Of a stretch of 44,469 nt of DNA, positions 1-8,181 are shown piece after piece. A program made the position numbers and the translations under genes. The stretch is from Planctomycetota bacterium (lineage in GTDB: Bacteria; Planctomycetota; JACOTG01). The stretch is from positions 1 through 44,469 of the forward strand of contig JACOTG010000293.1 in NCBI GenBank assembly GCA_016178505.1. The letters run 5' to 3'. The notes below the pieces were generated by a model. It had not been told where the DNA came from, searched no databases, and saw nothing but the letters and a program-made list of their open reading frames with translations. The stretch's first letter is position 1; each line of letters begins with the position of its first letter.

Positions 1-363
1 CCGCACCTCGCTGCGCGCGGCGAAGTGTGGTTGAAGCGCGTGATCGACTCGCCATCCGCGGGGGCCCTCGAATTGGATGCGCGACGCGTGCTCGGCGAAG
101 CCCGACTTCGAGTCGGCGATCTCGAGGGCGCTCGAAACCACTGGAGCCGCCACCCGCAGGACCTCGGTTGCGCGGCCGGATGTCGGTTGATCGCGTTCGC
201 GCTCGGCGAGTCGAAGCCGTGCGCACTCCGAGACGACGAACGAGCCGCTCTCGAGTCTTGGATCGGCGCTGCCCCGAGCGACCGCCGCGAGGCTTGGCGA
301 GAGGCTTGGCAGCAGACGCGCCCTGGATTGGAGATCGAATCTCGCGCACCCGACCGCGATTGA
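1..363 (+). CDS. C-terminal fragment of an unidentified protein (5' end outside window)
   Basis: The frame is open from base 1 to a TGA at 361-363, giving about 120 residues of a protein whose start lies off the left edge. A GTG at 25 is in frame but has no ribosome binding site, so it is probably internal. The visible part is helical in character, with an Ala/Leu/Arg stretch (roughly codons 20-40) that resembles one TPR-like helix pair, followed by a charged, Trp-containing tail. I do not recognise the family. It is co-directional with the chemotaxis operon that begins 236 bp downstream, so it could belong to a flagellar or chemotaxis gene set, but nothing in the fragment shows that. Confidence 0.55.
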   Translation, partial: PHLAARGEVWLKRVIDSPSAGALELDARRVLGEARLRVGDLEGARNHWSRHPQDLGCAAGCRLIAFALGESKPCALRDDERAALESWIGAAPSDRREAWREAWQQTRPGLEIESRAPDRD

Positions 364-599
364 CCCGAAGCAGCCGCGACCGTTCACGTCACGCAAGCTC
401 GAACCTCTTCTCAATGTGGGAACGCCGAAAGTCCGATCACGTTTCACGACGGACCGCGGCGCCTCGATGGGCTCGAGACGCCGCATGGGACGACTCGGAC
501 GAGTCTCGCTTGCGGAACAGCCGCACCGACGGATTCGAGAACGACTTCGAATGACATCGGGAATCCGTGAAGGTCGGCACCTCGTGAAGGAGGCGACGA
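364..599. other. Intergenic stretch upstream of the chemotaxis operon
   Basis: 236 bp without a convincing gene. Open frames here are GC-driven shadows. A GCCGAAAG sequence at 424-431 resembles a flagellar sigma-28 -10 element (GCCGATAA), but there is no TAAA-type -35 at the expected distance, so I do not call a promoter. The cheX ribosome binding site lies at the right end (GAAGGAGG, about 586-593). Confidence 0.4.
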
Positions 600-1073
600 A
601 TGCACACGATGCAAGCGGAACTGGTCAAGTTCCTCGTCGAAGCCACGGGCGAAGTCTTCCGAACCATGATCTCCATGGATCTGAAGCCGGCGGCACACGT
701 CGACGAAGCGGTGGTGCGTCGCGATTACGCCGTTACGGCGATGGTGGGATTCGGCGGGCAGTTCACGGGCCTTCTCACGGTGAGCTGCTCCGAACGCATG
801 GCCTGCCGAATCACCGAAGCCATGATCGGCGTACCCGTCCCCGAGCTGGGCCCGGACGTGACCGACGCGCTCGGGGAGGTCTCGAACATGGTCGGCGGGA
901 ACATCGTGGTGAAGATGGCGGGCCGCGGGAACATCGACCTGTCGCTTCCGACCGTCATCGTCGGGCGGGACTACCGGTACTTCGTGGCCACCCGCGAGCC
1001 GATCATCCGAATTCACTTCCAAGGGCCTGGTGAAGGCGTGCTCGTCGGACTCGCACTGGATTCAAAATCCTGA
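600..1073 (+). CDS. cheX: CheX-type CheY-P phosphatase (first copy)
   Basis: 157 residues. CheX/CheC/FliY proteins dephosphorylate CheY-P and so end or adapt the chemotactic signal; CheX acts in the cytoplasm as a dimer. The family signature (D/S)xxxExxN is present as D89-x3-E93-x2-N96, where E93 and N96 are the expected catalytic pair, followed by GGN and a proline 21 residues after N96, near the usual spacing. The ATG at 600 follows a strong GAAGGAGG ribosome binding site. It is the first gene of the operon; a second CheX-family gene closes it at 10162-10620. The two share the motif but are otherwise diverged. It could instead act on one of the other receiver proteins nearby. Confidence 0.85.
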   Translation: MHTMQAELVKFLVEATGEVFRTMISMDLKPAAHVDEAVVRRDYAVTAMVGFGGQFTGLLTVSCSERMACRITEAMIGVPVPELGPDVTDALGEVSNMVGGNIVVKMAGRGNIDLSLPTVIVGRDYRYFVATREPIIRIHFQGPGEGVLVGLALDSKS

Positions 1074-1167
1074 ATTCGTTCGCGACGGGAGAAGAGCGGA
1101 TCGTCCTCGCGGGACGTCGCTCGTGGAGTGGCGCGGACGCCGAACGAGGAAGCATCGGAGGTCAACG

Positions 1168-2310
1168 ATGGCGAAGATCTTGAGCTGCGACGACAGTCGC
1201 ACGATCCGCACGGTCGTCTCGAAGTACATGAAACAGGTCGGGTGCGAGATCGTCGAAGCGACGAACGGCCAAGAGTGTCTCGAAGTCGCAAAGCGCGAGA
1301 AGCCGGACTTGATCCTACTCGACGTCACGATGCCCGTGATGGACGGCCTCCAGACGCTGAAGGCACTTCGCGAAGACGAGCTGCTCAAGAGCAGCGCGGT
1401 GGTGATGCTCACGGCGGTGGCGAGCAAGGAGTTGGTCGTCGAGATCCTCAAGCTCGGAGTGAAGGATTACATCCTCAAGCCATTCGACCAAAAGGAACTC
1501 TACAAGAAGGTCAACAAGATCTTGAGACTGTGGGAAGGCGATGCGCCTCCGCACGCGACGGCGACCGACGACGATGAGCGGGGAGCCGACGCCTGCAAGA
1601 TCCTGGTCATCGACGACAAGGCCAACGTCCTGCAACTCGTGAGCGACTGCTTGAAAGACAAGCACAAAGTGCTGACGACGACGAGCGGGCCCGAGGGAAT
1701 CACCCTCGCGCTCGTGGAAAAGCCCGACATCATCCTTCTCGACCTCGCGATGCCGGAGATGGACGGATTCCAAGTCTTCCAGAAGCTCAAGGCGAACAGC
1801 AAGCTCGCCGACGTTCGCGTGGTCGGAATGTCGATCGAGACTCAAACCGATCTCCACAAACGCGCCAAGGAGATGGGATTTCGTCGGATCCTCATCAAGC
1901 CGTTCACGAAGAAGGATCTCGAAGACCTGCTCTCCGCCTTCGCGAGACCGGTGAATCCCGTGACGCGCACGAACGACGTGTGCATCGTCAACGTCCCGGA
2001 CAAGAAGGACCCCGCCGCTCGGCAGTTCCTCCAGTCACTCGTAGGTGAAATCAACCGCAGCGTCGAAGAGATGGCCGAGGAGGGATTCTCGAAGCTCGTC
2101 ATCAACATGGGCGGCGTCGACGACCTCGAGATCGACATGGTGACGAGACTTCTCGCCCTCGTGGCGCGTGCCCATCAGCTGAAGATTCGCGTGAAGTTCG
2201 TGCGCCCGTCCGAGAGGGCGCTGGGCGTTCTTCGAGAATTCCAGGAGACGAAACAGCTCGGGATGATCGCGACGCTCGACGACGCGATCCGGTCGTTTTC
2301 CACGGACTGA
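1168..2310 (+). CDS. REC-REC-STAS-like tandem response regulator
   Basis: 380 residues. The first receiver domain (about 3-122) has D8/D9, phosphoacceptor D52, T82 and K104. The second receiver (about 143-262) has D149/D150, phosphoacceptor D192, S222 and K244. Both receivers therefore look competent. The C-terminal region (about 270-380) has an alternating beta-alpha pattern like STAS/anti-sigma-antagonist domains, though the usual phosphorylated Ser motif is not obvious. No DNA-binding or enzymatic output domain is seen, so output is probably by protein binding. The start is ATG 1168 with GGAGG seven bases upstream; longer open frame to the left lacks a ribosome binding site. It sits between cheX and cheA, so CheA is the likely phosphodonor. 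A paralogue with the same layout is at 15826-16980. Confidence 0.8.
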   Translation: MAKILSCDDSRTIRTVVSKYMKQVGCEIVEATNGQECLEVAKREKPDLILLDVTMPVMDGLQTLKALREDELLKSSAVVMLTAVASKELVVEILKLGVKDYILKPFDQKELYKKVNKILRLWEGDAPPHATATDDDERGADACKILVIDDKANVLQLVSDCLKDKHKVLTTTSGPEGITLALVEKPDIILLDLAMPEMDGFQVFQKLKANSKLADVRVVGMSIETQTDLHKRAKEMGFRRILIKPFTKKDLEDLLSAFARPVNPVTRTNDVCIVNVPDKKDPAARQFLQSLVGEINRSVEEMAEEGFSKLVINMGGVDDLEIDMVTRLLALVARAHQLKIRVKFVRPSERALGVLREFQETKQLGMIATLDDAIRSFSTD

Positions 2311-2537
2311 CCGAAGGACCCGCCTGCGTCCTGCGGGAGCCTCCCCGACACGCCGCTGGATCGCAGTGCAAGGCGAGCCGTTTCGCCCTGCGGCCCGCGG
2401 CGCCTCTTCGTCGAGGTCCGCCCGTGCGAATTCGCCTCAAGTCAGGTCCGCCCCAATGTCGAAGCATCCCTGGTTCATCGTGACGCGTACGACATGCCGC
2501 GGAAGTGGAGCGTCGTCGAAGGAGATGGTCCGAGCCG
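2311..2537. other. Intergenic stretch upstream of cheA
   Basis: 227 bp with no gene I can support. A weak inverted repeat CCCGC...GCGGG sits near 2319-2337. An AAGGAG-like sequence near 2519 lies about 13 bases from the chosen cheA start, longer than ideal. Confidence 0.3.
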
Positions 2538-3641
2538 ATGAGCGACACGGACGACATCGTCAAAGAGTTCTTGATCGAAAGTCACGAGAACCTCGACCGG
2601 CTCGACCGTGATCTCGTTGCCCTCGAGAGAGATCCCACCTCCCGCGAGCTCCTCGGAAGCGTCTTCCGGACGATGCACACGATCAAAGGAACCTGCGGTT
2701 TCCTGGGATTCGCCAAGCTCGAGTCGGTCGCCCACACGGGCGAGAATCTCCTGAGCCGCGTGCGCGATGGACAACTTCAACTCGATGCCACGATCACGAG
2801 CACCCTGCTCGCCATCGTCGATGCGGTTCGGCAAATGCTCGCGTTCATCGAGTCGACGGGTTCGGACGGCGATCGTGATTGGTCGTCGCTCGTGGACACG
2901 GTCGCGCGACTGCAAGCGGCTTCCGTCGCGACGTCCAGCGACGGCGAGCCCCAGCGCCACGGACCCTCGGGCGGAGCGGCGCCTGCACACGCGCCCGACG
3001 ATTCGGGTTCTCCTGCATCGAACGATCCGGCGCCCGTGCCGACGACGGCACTCGAAACGACGACCTTCGTCGATGCGCACCCGTCGCTCAACGGTCGATC
3101 CGAGACCTGCGTGCGCGTCGATGTCGGGCTCCTCGATCAGTTGATGAATCTCGTCAGTGAGCTGGTGCTCGCACGAAATCAAGTCCTCGAATTCTCCCTC
3201 ACGCAACGAGACTCGTCGTTTCTCGACACGTCGCAGCGCCTGAACCTCATCACGAGCGAGCTACAGGAAGGCGTCATGAAGACGCGCATGCAGCCCATCC
3301 GCAACGTCTGGGCGAAGTTTCCCCGCATCGTTCGCGACCTCGCGGCATCGTGCGGCAAGCAGGTGCGCTTGGAAATGGAAGGCTCGGAAACCGAACTCGA
3401 TCGAACGATCATCGAGGCGATCAAGGATCCCCTCACGCACATCGTCCGCAACTCGGTGGACCACGGAATCGAGATCGCGGCGTCCCGCTCCGAGCGAGGC
3501 AAGCCGGCCGAAGGGCGGATCCTACTCCGAGCATTCCACGAGGGAGGTCAAGTCAACATCGAGATCTCCGACGACGGCAACGGCATCGATTCCGACCGCG
3601 TGAAGAAAACGGCGCTGGCGCGAGGGCTCATCACTGAGTAG
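2538..3641 (+). CDS. cheA: CheA histidine kinase, N-terminal part (ends at an in-frame TAG)
   Basis: 367 residues up to an amber codon. CheA autophosphorylates on a histidine and passes phosphate to CheY and CheB. Seen here: an HPt domain (about 1-105) with phospho-His H47 in MHTIKG; a Pro/Ala/Ser-rich linker (about 130-185) where a P2 domain would normally be, so P2 appears to be missing; a dimerisation domain (about 191-255); and the first half of the ATPase domain with the N box (HIVRNSVDHG, N305 and H309) and G1 box (DDGNG, 346-350). The TAG at 3639-3641 falls in the ATP-lid segment, before the G2 box. The same reading frame continues at once with the rest of CheA (3654-4778). On its own this product could not form a complete nucleotide pocket. 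The ATG at 2538 begins the HPt helix directly; its ribosome binding site is poorly spaced. Confidence 0.9.
   Translation: MSDTDDIVKEFLIESHENLDRLDRDLVALERDPTSRELLGSVFRTMHTIKGTCGFLGFAKLESVAHTGENLLSRVRDGQLQLDATITSTLLAIVDAVRQMLAFIESTGSDGDRDWSSLVDTVARLQAASVATSSDGEPQRHGPSGGAAPAHAPDDSGSPASNDPAPVPTTALETTTFVDAHPSLNGRSETCVRVDVGLLDQLMNLVSELVLARNQVLEFSLTQRDSSFLDTSQRLNLITSELQEGVMKTRMQPIRNVWAKFPRIVRDLAASCGKQVRLEMEGSETELDRTIIEAIKDPLTHIVRNSVDHGIEIAASRSERGKPAEGRILLRAFHEGGQVNIEISDDGNGIDSDRVKKTALARGLITE
3639..3641 (+). other. In-frame amber codon inside cheA
   Basis: The codons run ...ATC ACT GAG TAG CAA GGG GCG CGC ATG ACC. Typical CheA proteins read GLIT-x-E-Q-x-A-R-M here, so TAG stands where Glu or Gln is expected, one base change from GAG or CAG. 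The downstream codons continue the CheA sequence without frameshift. TAG serves as an ordinary stop elsewhere in the window (for example cheX2, fliS, HU, ferritin), so it is not globally reassigned. The base after TAG is C, and UAG-CAA is the start of some known leaky stop contexts. A sequencing error is also possible. Confidence 0.95.
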
Positions 3642-3653
3642 CAAGGGGCGCGC

Positions 3654-4778
3654 ATGACCGACGACGAGCTCGTGAGCCTCGTCTTCGTGCCGGGATTCTC
3701 GACGGCGATGAAGATCTCGAGCCTCTCGGGCCGTGGCGTCGGAATGGACGTGGTCAAGACGAACATCGAAAAGATCGGCGGAACCGTCGACGTCGTGACG
3801 CATGTCGGGCGCGGCACCTCGATCAAGCTCAAGATCCCTCTCACGCTGGCGATCATTCCTGCGCTCGTCGTCGCGACGCGGGGTAGTCGGTTCGCAATTC
3901 CGCAGAAGAGCCTTCGGGAGTTGGTGCGCGTGGAACGGCGGCCGGGCGAGAATCCAATCGAGCGCGTCCACGGCGTGTCCGTGTTCCGCCTTCGCAACGA
4001 CCTCATCCCGCTCGTCCATCTCGACCAAGTTCTCGGATTGGAGTCGGAGGGCAACGGCGACGGGACCTCGGACGCGATCAACATCGTGGTGGTTCAGGCA
4101 GACGATCGCCAATTCGGACTCGTGGTCGACCAGATCAGCGACACCGAGGAAATCGTCGTCAAGCCGCTGAGCAAGCAGCTTCAGAGCATCTCCGTGTTCG
4201 CCGGCGCCACCATCCGGGGCGATGGACGCATCGCGCTGATCCTCGACGTCGTCGGCATCGCGCAGCGCGTCGGAATCCTGTCCGAGATCCGAAATTGGGT
4301 GGTCGGCAACCAGGTCGCCGTGGCCGTTCAGTCCCCGGAGGACAAACAGAGACTTCTGCTCTTCGACGTTCGCGGAATCGGCCGAATGGCGATCCCACTG
4401 CCGTTGGTGACGCGGATCGAGGAATTCCGTCCCGGACAAGTCGAGATCGTCGGAGGCGAGGACGTCGTCCAGTATCGCGGACAGGCCATGCCGCTCACGC
4501 GCCTGAACTCGATCCTCGCTTGCGGCAACTCGACTCCGCCACCGGAAAGCGCATCGCTCCACGTCATCGTCTGCACCGAGCGCGGTCGCCACGTGGGCGT
4601 CATCATCGACCGGATCCTCGACATCGTGGAAGAGACGCTCGTCGTCGACCGCCCTGCGGGGCGCGACGGAACCCGCGCCACAGCGGTCATCCGAGGCAAG
4701 GTCACCCAGTTGCTCGATCCATCGGACGTCGCGCGCCTGAGGGGCAACGCCATCGCTGATGGAGTCGAGGTCGCGTGA
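3654..4778 (+). CDS. cheA: CheA histidine kinase, C-terminal part with two CheW-like domains
   Basis: 374 residues if read from the ATG at 3654, in the same frame as the upstream part and 12 bases after its TAG. Residues 1-62 complete the ATPase domain, including the G2 box (SGRGVGMD, 25-32) and the last strand (GTSIKLKIP). Residues about 63-205 are the P5/CheW-like regulatory domain that docks CheW and receptors. Residues about 218-365 are a second CheW-like domain, an extension seen only in some CheA proteins. A weak AAGGGG lies five bases before the ATG, so re-initiation is conceivable, but this ATG corresponds to an internal Met of ordinary CheA. I read 2538-4778 as one gene with an interruption. 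The stop is 13 bases before cheW. Confidence 0.88.
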   Translation: MTDDELVSLVFVPGFSTAMKISSLSGRGVGMDVVKTNIEKIGGTVDVVTHVGRGTSIKLKIPLTLAIIPALVVATRGSRFAIPQKSLRELVRVERRPGENPIERVHGVSVFRLRNDLIPLVHLDQVLGLESEGNGDGTSDAINIVVVQADDRQFGLVVDQISDTEEIVVKPLSKQLQSISVFAGATIRGDGRIALILDVVGIAQRVGILSEIRNWVVGNQVAVAVQSPEDKQRLLLFDVRGIGRMAIPLPLVTRIEEFRPGQVEIVGGEDVVQYRGQAMPLTRLNSILACGNSTPPPESASLHVIVCTERGRHVGVIIDRILDIVEETLVVDRPAGRDGTRATAVIRGKVTQLLDPSDVARLRGNAIADGVEVA

Positions 4779-4791
4779 TGAGGAAACCGAC

Positions 4792-5253
4792 ATGACCGGC
4801 GCGAATCAGTTCTCGACCTTTTACCTCGACGGTCAGTGGTTCGGCGTCGACGTCCTCGACGTTCGAGAGGTCATTCGCCATCAGGAAGTGACGAGAGTTC
4901 CCCTCGCACCCGCCGCGATTCGTGGGTTGATCAACATCCGCGGACAAGTCGTCACCGCGATCGATCTGCGGCACCGGCTCGAGTTGTCCCCCAGAAATCC
5001 GCAACAGCTCCCCATGAACGTGGTCGTCCGAACGGACGACGGTGCGACGAGCCTCCTCGTCGACGACATCGGCGACGTCGTTCGAGTCACCGAAGATTCA
5101 CGCGAGGCGCCGCCTCAGACTCTTCGCGGCGCCGCGCGCGAGCTGATCAAGGCCGTCTACAAGCTCAGCGATCGCCTGTTACTCGTTCTCGACACGGAGA
5201 AGGCCTCGAGCGTTCCCGCGGGCGCGCGTCGCTCGGGCGAAAGGGTGGACTGA
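4792..5253 (+). CDS. cheW: CheW coupling protein
   Basis: 153 residues, one CheW domain over nearly the whole length. CheW links chemoreceptor tips to CheA in signalling arrays. The typical core is visible: FGVDVLDVREVI near the N-terminus, then the IRGLINIRGQVV strand pair around residues 42-53, and a closing ELIKAVYKL...LLLVLD segment. The ATG at 4792 follows the cheA stop by 13 bases with TGAGGA as ribosome binding site, so the two are co-translated. The downstream receptor has a long cytoplasmic hairpin and is the obvious partner. Residues 139-153 are a charged tail outside the domain. Confidence 0.93.
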   Translation: MTGANQFSTFYLDGQWFGVDVLDVREVIRHQEVTRVPLAPAAIRGLINIRGQVVTAIDLRHRLELSPRNPQQLPMNVVVRTDDGATSLLVDDIGDVVRVTEDSREAPPQTLRGAARELIKAVYKLSDRLLLVLDTEKASSVPAGARRSGERVD

Positions 5254-5413
5254 AGACGTGGACGGGGCATCGGGACGAGACGCCGCCACGAACGGCATCG
5301 ACCTCGACGTGAGGCCGATCCGACCGGAGGCGAAGTCCGCTCGGCGCCACGCGGCGGTCGGGAATCCCCCCAACTTGCCACGACAGAGATCGAAACCGGA
5401 AAGGAGATAGACC
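5254..5413. other. Spacer before the chemoreceptor gene
   Basis: 160 bp with no gene. Its right end holds the strong ribosome binding site AAGGAG (5401-5406) that sets the TTG start of the receptor at 5414. Confidence 0.35.
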
Positions 5414-7711
5414 TTGGCTTCGAAAGCCTCGGGCCGTCGGCCGTGCTCTTCCTTGTTCGAAAGACTCGGCGGCGCGGCCGCCGTCGCGTCGCTCGTCGAC
5501 GCACTCGGCGAGCGTCTGCGCGCCGACCACGAGTTCGCCCCGTTCTTCGCCGGCGTCGACGCGAACGGGTTGCGCCGGACTCACGTGAAACTGTTCACGA
5601 CGACGCTGGGTGGACCCGGCCGGCGCGAGCGAGCGAAGCGGAACAAGGCCCGACCCACGCCGATCGAACCTCGCCAGTTTGGCCGCGTCGTCGAACACCT
5701 TGTGGACGCATTGCAGTCGCTCGGTATTCGACCCTCGCTCGTCGACGAAGTCGTGGAGTCGCTCCTTCCGATCGCGACGCAGATCGTCGACGCGAATCCC
5801 GTCGCAATCGACGACGTCGCGTGCACGAATGGACATTCTCGAGTTCGAGGCGCGTTGACCATGTCGTCGCTTCGACTCAACCCGAATCCCACGATGCGCG
5901 ATCCCGGCCCGGGCCCGCGCACGGTGAACGACGAAGCGCAGGTCATCGTGCGAATGCTCGATTCGTTCGTGGACGCCGTGCAGCGCGCAAAGACGATCAC
6001 CGACGCCGCCCGCGGCGCAATCGAAGCCGTGCGAGCATCGTTTGGATGGCCCTACGGCTCGTTCTTCGTGCTCGACCGAAACGCAAATGCCCTGCGCTTC
6101 TCCGCCGACTCGGGCGTCGCAAGCGCCGAATTTCGCCGCGTCACGTCCGAGGCCCAGTTCCGCGAAGGCGACGGCGTCATCGGGCGCGCGTGGCGTACTC
6201 GCGACACCGTGGTCGTCGATCTCGGTGAGTCCGGAGACTGCAGCCGAACGTCCGTCGCGCGACGCGCGGGAATGAGGTTCGCGGTCTGCGTGCCCGTCAT
6301 CGTGGGCGGCGACGTCGTCGGCACGTGCGACTTCTTCACGCTCGAAGAGCCGGCGCCGTCGCCCGACCGAGTCGATGCTCTACGTACCGCCGGCCGCGTT
6401 CTATCCGCTGCCATCGACCGGATCCGTGAACGCTCCGACGCCGCGCGCATCCAGTCGATGCTCGACGCGGCGCCCATGAACGTCATCTACGCCGATCCGG
6501 AGTGCCGCATCCGGTACATGAACCCGGCGTCGTGGCGTACTCTGAAAAACCTCGAAGCGCATCTGCCGATCAAAGTGGAGCAGATGATCGGGCATTCGGT
6601 CGACGTCTTTCACTCGAACCCCGAGGAGCTGCGCCGCATCCTTTCGGATCCGAACAACCTGCCGCGACGCGCACACATCAAGGTCGGGCCCGAGACTCTC
6701 GATCTCCTCGTGAGCCCCATCTTCGACCGAGACGGGAACTACATGGGTCCGATGGTGACCCTGGACGTCGTGACCCGCGTCGACAAGATCCTCGACGCGG
6801 TGCGCGCAGCCACCGCGGGTGATCTCACTCGCGACGTCGCCGTCAAGGGCGACGATCTGGTGGGGAAGATCGGCGAACTGCTCGGTGGATTCCTCCAGAA
6901 TCTTCGCGGGAGCATCTCGACCATCGGAACGAGCGCAGAAGCACTGGCCGGCTCCGCCGATCAGCTCACGGCGATCAGTCAACAGATGGCCGCCAATGCC
7001 GAGCAAACGTCGGTTCAGGCGAACGTCGTTTCCGCGGCATCCGACGAAGTCAGCAAGAACGTCGGCACGGTGGCTGCCGGCAGCGAGGAAATGACGGCGA
7101 GCATCACGGAGATCTCGAAGAATGCGAACGACGCGGCCCGCGTTGCGACGCAAGCGGTCCTGGTCGCCGGCACGGCCACTGCGACCGTCTCCAAACTCGG
7201 CGATTCCAGCGCCGAGATCGGCAAGATCATCAAGGTCATCACTTCGATCGCGCAACAAACCAACCTCCTCGCGCTGAACGCCACCATCGAGGCCGCGCGG
7301 GCTGGAGACGCTGGAAAGGGTTTCGCGGTCGTCGCCAATGAAGTGAAGGACCTGGCCAAGGAGACGGCGAAGGCGACGGAAGACATCAGCCAGAAGATCG
7401 ACTCGATACAGGCCGACATGAGGGGCGCGGTCGACGCGATCGGTCAGATCAGCTCGATCATCGACCGGATAAACGACATTCAGAGCGCGATCGCAAGCGC
7501 CGTCGAGCAACAAACTGCGACCACGAACGAGATCGGGCACAACGTGTCGGAGGCTGCCGAAGGCACTGCCGAAATCGCACGGAACATCACGGGCGTCGCG
7601 CAGGCGGCGCAGTCGACGTCGACCGGCGCGTCCGACACGCAACGAGCATCGGTCGAACTGGCGCGCATGGCGACGCAGCTTCGAAATCTCGTCGGACAGT
7701 TTCGGTGTTGA
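5414..7711 (+). CDS. Soluble globin-GAF-PAS methyl-accepting chemotaxis protein
   Basis: 765 residues starting at TTG 5414, seven bases after AAGGAG. Residues about 13-127 match group I truncated hemoglobins: SLFERLGG at the start, FAPFFAGVD, then a helix with H57 and TLGGP; H95 aligns best as the proximal haem ligand. Residues about 175-338 are a GAF domain, about 345-452 a PAS domain, about 455-500 a HAMP-like connector, and about 500-765 the receptor signalling domain, with the conserved tip at about 615-648 (QTNLLALNATIEAARAG). There is no membrane segment, so this is a cytoplasmic receptor. No CheR-docking pentapeptide is present at the C-terminus. Haem plus GAF/PAS inputs suggest sensing of oxygen, NO or redox state (inference). 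An ATG at 5861 (residue 150) could give a form without globin, but it lacks a good ribosome binding site. Confidence 0.88.
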   Translation: MASKASGRRPCSSLFERLGGAAAVASLVDALGERLRADHEFAPFFAGVDANGLRRTHVKLFTTTLGGPGRRERAKRNKARPTPIEPRQFGRVVEHLVDALQSLGIRPSLVDEVVESLLPIATQIVDANPVAIDDVACTNGHSRVRGALTMSSLRLNPNPTMRDPGPGPRTVNDEAQVIVRMLDSFVDAVQRAKTITDAARGAIEAVRASFGWPYGSFFVLDRNANALRFSADSGVASAEFRRVTSEAQFREGDGVIGRAWRTRDTVVVDLGESGDCSRTSVARRAGMRFAVCVPVIVGGDVVGTCDFFTLEEPAPSPDRVDALRTAGRVLSAAIDRIRERSDAARIQSMLDAAPMNVIYADPECRIRYMNPASWRTLKNLEAHLPIKVEQMIGHSVDVFHSNPEELRRILSDPNNLPRRAHIKVGPETLDLLVSPIFDRDGNYMGPMVTLDVVTRVDKILDAVRAATAGDLTRDVAVKGDDLVGKIGELLGGFLQNLRGSISTIGTSAEALAGSADQLTAISQQMAANAEQTSVQANVVSAASDEVSKNVGTVAAGSEEMTASITEISKNANDAARVATQAVLVAGTATATVSKLGDSSAEIGKIIKVITSIAQQTNLLALNATIEAARAGDAGKGFAVVANEVKDLAKETAKATEDISQKIDSIQADMRGAVDAIGQISSIIDRINDIQSAIASAVEQQTATTNEIGHNVSEAAEGTAEIARNITGVAQAAQSTSTGASDTQRASVELARMATQLRNLVGQFRC

Positions 7712-7805
7712 GACCCATTTCGTTCGACTCGGCGAAACGGACGGGCCGACCCCTGAGCGCGCGATGCAGCCACCGCCCGGGGAGCCGCGCCGATAGGAGG
7801 TCGAT

Positions 7806-8177
7806 GTGCGCGCAATCGTGATCGACGATTCCGAGGCCATCCGGAGAATCCTCAGGAACATGATGACCGCGATCGGCTTCGAGGTGATCGAGGCGAAGAA
7901 CGGCCGCGACGCCCTCGACCGGCTGGCGACGATCGGTTGCGTCGACGTCGCGCTGGTCGACTGGAACATGCCCGACTTGAATGGATACGAGTTCGTCGTC
8001 GCCGTCCGAGCCGATCCCACGCTCAACGGCATGAGGTTGATGATGGTGACGTCCGAGACGGAGCTTCAAAGCGTCGCCGCAGCGTTGAACGCGGGTGCCG
8101 ACGAGTACGTGATGAAGCCGTTCACGAAGGACGTCATCCTCGAGAAGCTCGCACTCCTCGGAATCGGGCAATCGTGA
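7806..8177 (+). CDS. cheY: CheY single-domain response regulator
   Basis: 123 residues, one receiver domain only. D7/D8 bind magnesium, D52 is the phosphoacceptor, T82 the switch residue and K104 the conserved lysine (MKPF). Phospho-CheY binds the flagellar switch and changes motor rotation. The start is GTG 7806, set by AGGAGG (7795-7800) five bases upstream; the ATG two bases earlier is in another frame. The gene ends four bases before cheB. With two CheX phosphatases and flagellar filament genes nearby, it is the most likely motor-signalling output of this cluster. Confidence 0.9.
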   Translation: MRAIVIDDSEAIRRILRNMMTAIGFEVIEAKNGRDALDRLATIGCVDVALVDWNMPDLNGYEFVVAVRADPTLNGMRLMMVTSETELQSVAAALNAGADEYVMKPFTKDVILEKLALLGIGQS

Positions 8178-8181
8178 CTCG

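Noticed and set aside
3639..3641. Global reassignment of TAG to an amino acid
   Set aside because: Several well-defined genes in the window end with TAG at the normal length (fliS, HU, ferritin, cheX2).
5861..7711. Separate receptor gene starting at ATG 5861, leaving the globin part as its own gene
   Set aside because: The frame is continuous from TTG 5414, which has a much better ribosome binding site, and no stop divides the two parts.
7789..7796. GCCGATAG resembling a sigma-28 -10 element before cheY (also at 15759-15766)
   Set aside because: No TAAA-type -35 at 15-base spacing at either site; at 7789 it overlaps the cheY ribosome binding site.
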